A stretch of 64,000 bases of DNA from Thermothielavioides terrestris NRRL 8126 (lineage: Eukaryota > Ascomycota > Sordariomycetes > Sordariales > Chaetomiaceae): NCBI RefSeq assembly GCF_000226115.1, contig NC_016458.1, positions 744,001 to 808,000 on the forward strand, read 5' to 3'. The translations under genes were made by a program, and so were the position numbers. The notes under the pieces were generated by a model that saw only the letters and a list, made by a program, of their open reading frames with translations, searched no databases and was not told where the DNA came from. Positions 57,311-64,000 of the stretch are shown here, one piece after another (the stretch's first letter is position 1; every line of letters begins with the position of its first letter).

Positions 57311-58346
57311 TCAATTGAATCCTGCAATAGAAGTTAGCATAGCTGCGGAGTATGTCTGCGGATTGGATGTTGAGAGTCCAATTCTTACCCTGCGCGCTGT
57401 TCCCCATGTCCATGGGGAAGAACTGGTTGCCGAAGTTTCCCGGGTCGTCGCCGCGGAGGACTCTCTCCAGCATCGCATCGAGCTCAGGGTCCTCGTCCTG
57501 AGCCGCAAAGAAAGGTTCGGGAGTTGGCAGCCCAATGATGTCTGAAAGATTGTGCACCGTAACGCCCTGAGTGATGACGGGATGCGCCGCAGGGACCTGC
57601 AACAGCGCCGACATGGCGAGCTGCGGATGATTTTTCGCGAACTGGCGGAATCCGTCCATGGTGTTGCTCGGCTTCGCCGCAGCCCCGCGCTGTGTGTTGA
57701 TGCAAATGATGTCGTTCGTCAACGCGGAAAGCTTTGCGATGATCGGAAGCGGGTTGCTGACCGGCAGCCCGTCGTTCAGGCAGTTCATGAAGAGGCCGAG
57801 CCCATTCATCGGTTGAGAATAACCCTGGACAACGCGAGTTGCAGTGCGCTGGACCTTGTGCGTACCGTCCTCGAGTTTGACCAATTCCCAGCCCAGAGTC
57901 TCGAGGTAATTCTCACGGACAACAATTCCCAGGTGCTTGACCGCAAATTGGATCCAGTCCTGCAGCGAAACTTCCTCGTCCGAGAGGAATTCTCGGATAG
58001 CCGAATAAACCGCGCACATGAAATCCCACTCCTTGTGGAATGGGTCTTGTTTCCAGAGAGTTGTCATGATGGGAGACTTCTCTTTTTGCGTGAGCAGGGA
58101 GAATAGAGACGAGTAGTATGCTGAGCAACAGTTAGGATAGGCGACGGACTGTACGACACCGGCGGACTTACCACGGTATCCCATGAATCCGTTGACCTTC
58201 TTTTTGGCGGGCTGGCTTTGATTCTCGGCGCGCATCATGGTGGAGAGTGCTTTCATTGTCGTCTCGCGTTCGCCTTCGCCAAGACCCTCAAAGGTCTGGA
58301 TAATCTGGTTGATACCTGACATCGTGAATTCCTTCGAGGGTGCCAT
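57311..58346 (-). CDS. MAT1-1-1: Mating-type protein MAT1-1-1, alpha-box transcription factor
   Basis: Master regulator of mating identity in the MAT1-1 type, acting in the nucleus. The alpha box (about 55-200) shows KKKVNGFMGYR, QKEKSPIMTTLWKQDPFH and KEWDFMCAVYSAIREFL. Exons 58172-58346, 57389-58120 and 57311-57321 give 305 residues. The first intron (58121-58171, 51 bp) sits at the conserved alpha-box position after GFMGYR and is stop-free and a multiple of three. A second, good GT-AG intron (57322-57388) leads to a stop after only three more codons; without it the frame runs on to 57225. Met9 (58322, MSGINQII) matches the start of the Neurospora homologue better than Met1. Confidence 0.93.
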
Positions 58347-58752
58347 GTGTTTGGGAGGTGCTCTTTCAGAATTCGCCGTTGCGACGTTGCGACGGTAGCA
58401 GGCAGAGAGAATTCTTGGGAAGTGGGAAGAAGTCGGGGCCAGCCGCTCAAGAATGCGAGGGGGGCTAAAGCACCTACCATGCGTTTAATTGGAGGTGGGA
58501 GATAAAGTAAGGCCAAGTCACGCTTACCTAAGGTGGCATGCGCTTTCAGTCCGCCTGGTCCCTTTGTTCCTCTCTCACGAAAAGTTTAAAAAATGAGGAA
58601 GCATGCTCAGTTTGATTCCCGGCTCAAGACTAATCTGGGTGGATTGTTTTTTCTGGCTATAACGAAGCCTACGGACGACCGAAAACTAAACCACTCGTAG
58701 TCCCCTTCATCACCTGTAACCCTGTCCATGCCCGGTCACAACCCGAAAGACC

Positions 58753-60124
58753 TTAAGCATCCCACTGGCCATCAAACTCGAGACAATACCGTCTGCTTTC
58801 TCCGGTCAGAATGACTGGAACGCGAGGGATTTCGGCTCCTAGCAGGGAAATCCCCGCCAGATCCGTAGCGTTCAGGTGAGCATTCAGCGACTCCAGTCTC
58901 GACAAACCCAAGAGATCAAATTCCGGGCAAGGAATCTGTCCAGGAAAGTAAGCACCACTCTCAGAAGTGTCCGACTCGTGGAGTCCGGACTTACATCGCT
59001 CATGTCTTCAGGATGCAAATCCATCCTGTCGTCGAACCTCTTCCAGCCCTCGAAGAGAGTTGACAACCTTCGCTGGACTCGCCTAATCATCGCCTATTCC
59101 CTGTCAACACCGCTCTACAAGAACTGATCATTATACTCACATTTCTGATGTATTCCGGGAGGCGTGGACCAGGCATGCGACGGGTCTATTGTACACTGTC
59201 AGCTCTATTCTGTACATAATCTGGCAATAACTTACATTCTCGAAGATTTCCCGGTAGGTGTCATAGTTGGACCGCAGCTCTGGCACCAACCACTCGATGG
59301 TTTCGGGAATGATGACCTTGAAAGCAGGGAGCGACTTTCGCTTTCTGAATAAGGCAGGGTTGCCAGTCTCTCCCACTTGGAGATTGCCAAAGAATTTGTG
59401 CCAAGGTGTGCCCGGGACGTGGCGCAACGGGTGGAACAAGGTTTCGGGGTGCCAGTAGCTGATGCACCTCAGAAGACCTTCGCCATCATCGGCAGGATCG
59501 GGGATGTCGGCGTAGTCAGCTTCAGCATTCTTGTGGAAAACCATTCCGCCGAAAATCTTGACGTCCTCATTGTAGATCAGGCCGCTTTCCTTTCCCGGAT
59601 AGGTTTCAGACTTCATGTGCAGCAGGAGAGCGCTGAGAAGTTGCGCCACTAAAGCCTGAGCTGCTTTGACTTGTTTCTCCAGGGAGCTATCTCCTCCTGA
59701 AGCGAGGCCGGTCTTCCGCCGCTGAAAATCGAGGAATTCGAGGATAGTGTTCGACGACGCGAGAAAATGACAGACAGTCTTGATCACAGACGCCTCGTCG
59801 ACAATCACCAATGAGGGAGCATGTGAAACCCTCTGAGTGGTGACCAAAAAGACGCTGGCTGCTTGCAAAATCTCCTCGAAAGTGTTCTCGAACTCCTCGA
59901 TTTCCTTTGCAAGAGATGAGCGGATGTACTGAGCCTGCAGGCGCAAAACAACCTGAGCATCAGGAGCAGTCTGAATCAGTAGAGTCCATTTCACTTTTCA
60001 AAGTACCGGCGTCGAGAACGCTTACCTGGCCGAGCGTGTGACGATCCATCTGTGCTCCCCGGGACGAGAAGGGTTGATTCTTGAGATTCCCCAAACCCCC
60101 CGTAGCCGCCTGGTCATCGGCCAT
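58753..60124 (-). CDS. MAT1-1-2: Mating-type protein MAT1-1-2, PPF-domain protein
   Basis: Needed for fertile fruiting bodies after fertilisation in Sordariales; molecular role unknown. Five exons on the minus strand, 60026-60124, 59236-59970, 59141-59185, 58995-59072 and 58753-58935, give 379 residues. The PPF region, with conserved Pro, Pro and Phe, is at about 210-290: HPLRHVPGTPWHKFFGN and FKVIIPETIEWLVPELRSNY. The small exons read TRRMPGPRLPEYIRN and RRLSTLFEGWKRFDDRMDL, and the end is YCLEFDGQWDA. All four introns are GT-AG. Exon 4 uses the acceptor GTCCAG, as the nearer TTAG breaks the frame. It is followed in the same direction by MAT1-1-1 and lies divergent from MAT1-1-3. Confidence 0.9.
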
Positions 60125-60687
60125 GGTTGGTTATCGATGGTAGAGTGAGTTGGCTGAACGGGTTTGGATCAGGTTCTTCAAGGAATTTGCTTCGTGTTCA
60201 GGTTTGTGTTCTTCTCAGAAGAAAAGGATCGTTTAGCTTGCTGGCAGCATGGCAGCCTGAGGGGAAAGGGGCAACGATTGAATATGGCTCGTGGCTTGGA
60301 GTGTTGATTATTTTCGCACACAAATTTTTGGTTCGTTAGTATTGTGCGAAAGTTTCGCTTCCTATTGTGCGAAAGTTTCCTTTCCTATTGTGCAAATTTT
60401 TGCTTCCTATTGTGCGGGCTCAATTTATTTCCTCCCATTGTGCGAGGATTGAATCTTCGTCTTGTTGCTCCGAACAACACCACTAATCGGGGCACCCAAT
60501 TCAACCGCGCTTTCAAAAACTTCTGCCACCGATTGCAACTTTCTACCATCGACGCTTTTCTTCTCTCTCGGGGCCAGCTTGACTTTTCCTTCAAGCAAGC
60601 TTCTCAATTACCGAGAGAGAGACTTGATCAATAACTCTGCCTGTTCACTCCGGAACTTCTCAGCCATCTCACCGACCCGACAACAAT
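60125..60687. promoter_or_regulatory. Divergent MAT1-1-2/MAT1-1-3 promoter region
   Basis: 563 bp between the start codons of two mating-type genes on opposite strands, so both promoters lie here. It contains an array of five ATTGTGC boxes (60341-60443). ATTGT is the core recognised by HMG-box proteins in general, so control by MAT1-1-3 or a related factor is a reasonable guess. Confidence 0.7.
60341..60443 (+). repeat. Tandem ATTGTGC-box array, spacing 22-28 bp
   Basis: ATTGTGC starts at 60341, 60364, 60387, 60409 and 60437. The first two units, ATTGTGCGAAAGTTTC plus about 7 bp, are nearly identical 23-mers; the others are more diverged. The spacing is close to two helical turns, so the boxes face roughly the same side of DNA. 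Confidence 0.85.
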
Positions 60688-61514
60688 ATGGCTTCTTCCG
60701 TCCAGAACGCCAACCTCCCGGCCATGGAGAACCAGGCCCCGGCTCCGCTGGCCTTCGTCTTCCATGGAAATGAAATGATCATCCAGTGCACCGCAAACAT
60801 CGATGATCAGGCTGCTGCTGTGCGCTACCTCGAGCCCGTCATGCGCAACTACCAGTGAGTTTTATCCATTGACTTTGGCCCGCGAATGCCGACTAATTTT
60901 TCCAGGAACTTCAATGATGGCAAAGCGACTGCGATCGTCCGCTGCGCAGAGTCGACCAAGTACTGGATTACCAGCATCGCGTACGCAGAGACCCTGGACA
61001 ATGATTCCTACACCATCATCAAGACTTCCGTCGGTGAGTACTGTTTCAAACCTCAGTGTTCTGTTTTCAGGAATCTAATCAACACATGTAGACTCCCCCG
61101 AGAACCCGCCTGTGGATGCTGAGCCTGTCAAGCTCCCGAAGGTTTCCAAGGTCCACATTCGTCGCCCGCGCAATCAGTTCATCATCTATCGCCAGTGGAT
61201 GTCGGCCAGAATTCACGCGGAGACCCCTGGCGTGACTGCCGGTTGTGTGTGTAAGTGTATTATTCCACCTCGTCATCTGACAGCACTGACACCAGATAGC
61301 GCAACTTGTGGCACAGATGTGGCGCCACGAGGATCCAGCGGTTAAAGCTCGCTTTAAGGCTCTGGCCGATGAAGAGGACCGGATGCACAAGCTCATGTAC
61401 CCTGGATACCGCTATGTGGCTGGTCGTCGCAGGCCCCAGCTTGCGCTGTCGAAGCGCAACTTGCCGCACGACCCCATGACCGTCGCGGAGAGACTGATTG
61501 CCGCTGGATTCTGA
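60688..61514 (+). CDS. MAT1-1-3: Mating-type protein MAT1-1-3, HMG-box protein
   Basis: HMG-box DNA-binding factor of the MAT1-1 idiomorph. Exons 60688-60854, 60906-61033, 61092-61246 and 61296-61514 give 222 residues. The MATA-type HMG box (about 125-195) reads [26 protein letters not shown] then [20 protein letters not shown] and [16 protein letters not shown]. The third donor is GTGTGTAAGT starting at 61247, because using GTAAGT at 61251 breaks the frame and the box alignment. Transcribed divergently from MAT1-1-2; the spacer holds an ATTGTGC array. Looks intact. Confidence 0.92.
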
Positions 61515-62816
61515 TCCTCGCAATGCTCCGCATCCGAGTCAGCAGCATTCGACTTCACGACTGTGCTCATGAAAGTCCCGACTTTTCGGTCCCCCACGGT
61601 CAATCAGAAAACCCACAAAAAACGGTAAACGCTCAAAATCGGAAAAAAAATTGAAAACGAAGAAACAACAGGTCAGTCTTCAGCTCCGTGGTCCATCCCA
61701 GCGACTGCCGAACTACGCTGCCGGCGACCTGATACTAACAGTGACACTGCTACAGATTGCAATCCCGACCGTCGCCAGCCTCCCGCTCGGCGCAGCAATG
61801 CGTTCCCGCTGGGAAACAGGCAAGCAATGACGAGTTCTGGGCCCGATGATTTTTCCTGCACTTTCTTCCGCGATGAAGCTCCAGCCTTGTTCTTTGAGGG
61901 AATGGCGACAGTACCAGCCTGATTGTTGAAGAGGGGATGGCAACAGTAATGGATGATGGTCACTCGTGCTATTCCCTGTGATTAAGTTCTCTGGGGAGGA
62001 TACACTCGACGATGGACTCTGGGATTAAGTTCTTGGAGACGAACTTCTGGGATTATATGTCCTTGGAAGGGGAAAGAAGTCGGACGAGCTGCATCAAGTA
62101 GCCGACACTGTCAATTGGCGGTAGCTTTGAGGTTGCCATGGGTTGTTCATTCGGTTCTTCGGCATTAGGTCGGGGACACAGGGCAGAGTAGCATAGCACA
62201 CAATACAAAGGGGCTGACCGTTACGACATGTTCCATCCTCGCTCAGTGTGTTTGTATTCATCATCGATGGGGTAACTTCCGAGCAACATCGGTTTTTCTG
62301 ACTTCTCCCGATGTACAGGATGCCGGTTTCCGAACACACCCAGCCGCCTTCTACGAGCGACTCCACCACAAGATGACGCAGCGGCAGCAGCTGCTGCGGG
62401 GAGTTTGAGTGCGTAGGAGAAGGGGGAACAGAGTGTTTATGGACAGGTTGATGACGGGCAGCGATCACAGAAAGCGAGAAAGGCCTCGAGGCAATGACTC
62501 GAGAGCAAGCAACAGCCCTCGATAGCAGCACGCAGGCAACGGAAGCACAGAAGCACAAACACCAAGTATCGCGGGTGGTGGAAGAACAAGTTGTCCGAGC
62601 AAACGCCAACCGAGTCGATTGCTAACTAGGCAATCAGAGCTGGAGCCATATGTGCAGGCCCTTGCGGAGACGGGGGCCGAAAGAGCGCGATTCAAGAGAG
62701 CAGCGCTCTTTTCAGGCTGCTCCTAGAACATCGTCTGCGGTGACAAAACGGCAGAGACGAACCAGACAGAGCAATCGACGCGCTACCATAAAGCCTCCTG
62801 TGTCCCAATACCAGCA
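61515..62816. other. MAT1-1-3/APN2 convergent spacer
   Basis: 1.3 kb between the 3' ends of MAT1-1-3 and APN2, probably spanning the right idiomorph border. The ORF at 62094-62609 (minus) shows no known domain. COX13, often next to APN2, is not in this spacer and would lie beyond the window. Confidence 0.5.
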
Positions 62817-64000
62817 TTATCGACCGCTCCAGTCACTGCTCCAGATGAAGGTTCGGCAACGAAACTCGGTTCCCTGCTCTTTGTCGCCCGAGGGACCCAG
62901 CGGACGAGCACACATGAAGAAGGACCGGCCTGCGAATGGCTTTGTCAGCTGGGGCCGGCGAACGACGGGATAATAAAGGGAGACACTGGGAATGCAGTGA
63001 TGGAGGGGAAGGCATCTAGACAACTGGAACATGGAACAAGAGACACAATGGCCAGGAAAGGTTTACAAGGCGCGCCATGGCGCGGGGTTGGGAGGGGAGA
63101 CACATACCGCAATTGATGCCGGGCTTCTTGGTGACCAGCATCTGACAATCCTCGCCGTGCTCGCATTTGGGCACGACCCTCTTGCCAAGCAGCTTGCCCC
63201 AGGACTCCTTTGCCTGGATGGGGTCAAACACCTTTTCCGAAGAGGAGCCCTCAGGCTTTTGGCTTTGCTCAAGAGTGTTGTCGACGTCATCTCCTGTGGA
63301 GGTACCGCTGTTCGATTCGGCGCCCGAAGCGGTTTGCACGCCAGGGCAATCGCGGTCAGCCTTCAGCTCGGGGCTCGATTCATCGACACCCTGGGCTGGG
63401 GTGGGGGGATCCTCGTCTGGGACCGGTGTTTTTGGCTTGAAGAAACCTTTCAGAGTGCTCTGCGAAGAGCCCGTAGTTGAGTTTGTGGAACCCGCTCTGT
63501 TCAAGTTCCCCTTCCCTTTCTTCTGGGGCCGGCGCACGGCCGTTGAGGACTCTGCTTGCCGCTTCGTAGGAACCGACTTTTGCGGGGAGGCCGCGCTATT
63601 GGGGGTTGTGCTGCTGACTGAGACCGACGCAATTGTTGGGTTTCTGTCCGAGCCGGGAGTTGTGTTGTTCTCGAGGATGCCAGTGGTTTTTACCCCGTTT
63701 GCGGCATCCAGAACGCCACGGCCGTCTTGATTGTCCATCTGAGCCTGTGTACTCGTCTTTGCAGACGGAGCGCTCTTCTTGAAGAACATCTCGCGAATGC
63801 TTTGTCTGCGGTCAAACTCGGGAATGAGCTTCGCTGAAGTGGGAAGAAGATCCTTGGAGGACCACTCCCGGAGTCGCTTGCCGCCTTTGAACATGCCTGC
63901 CGGGTTCATGACATCCTCAATGGGGACATTGGTATCCCCAAAACTGACGGCGTCACCAATCGTCGCGTATACGGGACAATGATCGGATCCAAGGAGCCCC
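62817..64000 (-). CDS. APN2: DNA-(apurinic or apyrimidinic site) lyase Apn2, C-terminal part
   Basis: Class II AP endonuclease of base excision repair. The N-terminal catalytic part lies beyond the right window edge. What is seen is one long exon from the edge to 63108 and a last exon 62817-62939 (168-bp intron). The exon at the edge opens with GSDHCPVYATI, the last motif of the exo/endo/phosphatase fold with catalytic Asp and His. A PCNA-interaction-like QSTLKGFFKP, then the GRF zinc finger (KCEHGEDCQMLVTKKPGINC joined to GRSFFMCARPLGPSG and FIWSSDW) follow. APN2 is the classic right flank of MAT in Pezizomycotina. Confidence 0.94.

Noticed and set aside
62094..62609. Possible gene between MAT1-1-3 and APN2, for example COX13
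   Set aside because: The translation does not resemble cytochrome c oxidase subunit VIa or any mating-type protein.

Overview
This is a filamentous ascomycete chromosome segment, most likely Sordariales and plausibly Chaetomiaceae. The reasons are: genes with short GT-AG introns (about 50-170 bp), RIP-like decay of transposons (C-to-T changes at CpA, in-frame TAG stops), fungus-specific proteins (ApsA/Num1, Sla2, Nvj2, Isn1), and a complete MAT1-1 mating-type locus with MAT1-1-1, MAT1-1-2 and MAT1-1-3 between SLA2 and APN2. No bacterial, viral, CRISPR or tRNA features were seen.

Layout. 1-5 kb: a three-level nest of transposable elements. A Fot1/Pot2-type (pogo) element (708-4961) is split by a Tc1/mariner element (2206-4521), which is itself split by a 272-bp probable solo LTR (2416-2687). 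Each layer has its own target-site duplication. 5-9 kb: a HAL4/SAT4-type protein kinase. 9-18.9 kb: a region of about 10 kb with no convincing gene, holding two inverted-repeat elements near 14 kb and a strong hairpin at 11.24 kb. 18.9-24.8 kb: a coiled-coil protein of unknown role, IMP 5'-nucleotidase Isn1, and a secreted protein with a duplicated ten-cysteine module whose stop codon abuts a 69-nt homopolymer. 26.6-42 kb: Nvj2-like lipid-transfer protein; ribosomal proteins eL21 and uS4 from a shared divergent promoter; splicing factor Slu7; DNA polymerase zeta catalytic subunit Rev3. 42-52 kb: cortical anchor ApsA/Num1, splicing factor Cwc24, autophagy E2 Atg3. 52-64 kb: SLA2, the MAT1-1 idiomorph and the C-terminal part of APN2.

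Most genes are unrelated housekeeping genes. The functional cluster is the mating-type locus. MAT1-1-1 (alpha-box factor) and MAT1-1-2 (PPF-domain protein) run leftward. MAT1-1-3 (HMG-box factor) runs rightward from a 563-bp intergenic region that carries five spaced ATTGTGC boxes, which are candidate HMG-factor sites. No MAT1-2-1 gene is in the window, so as far as it reaches this is a single-idiomorph MAT1-1 haplotype. Exon joins were worked out by hand from splice signals and reading frame; for all spliced genes with both ends in the window the summed exon lengths are multiples of three.
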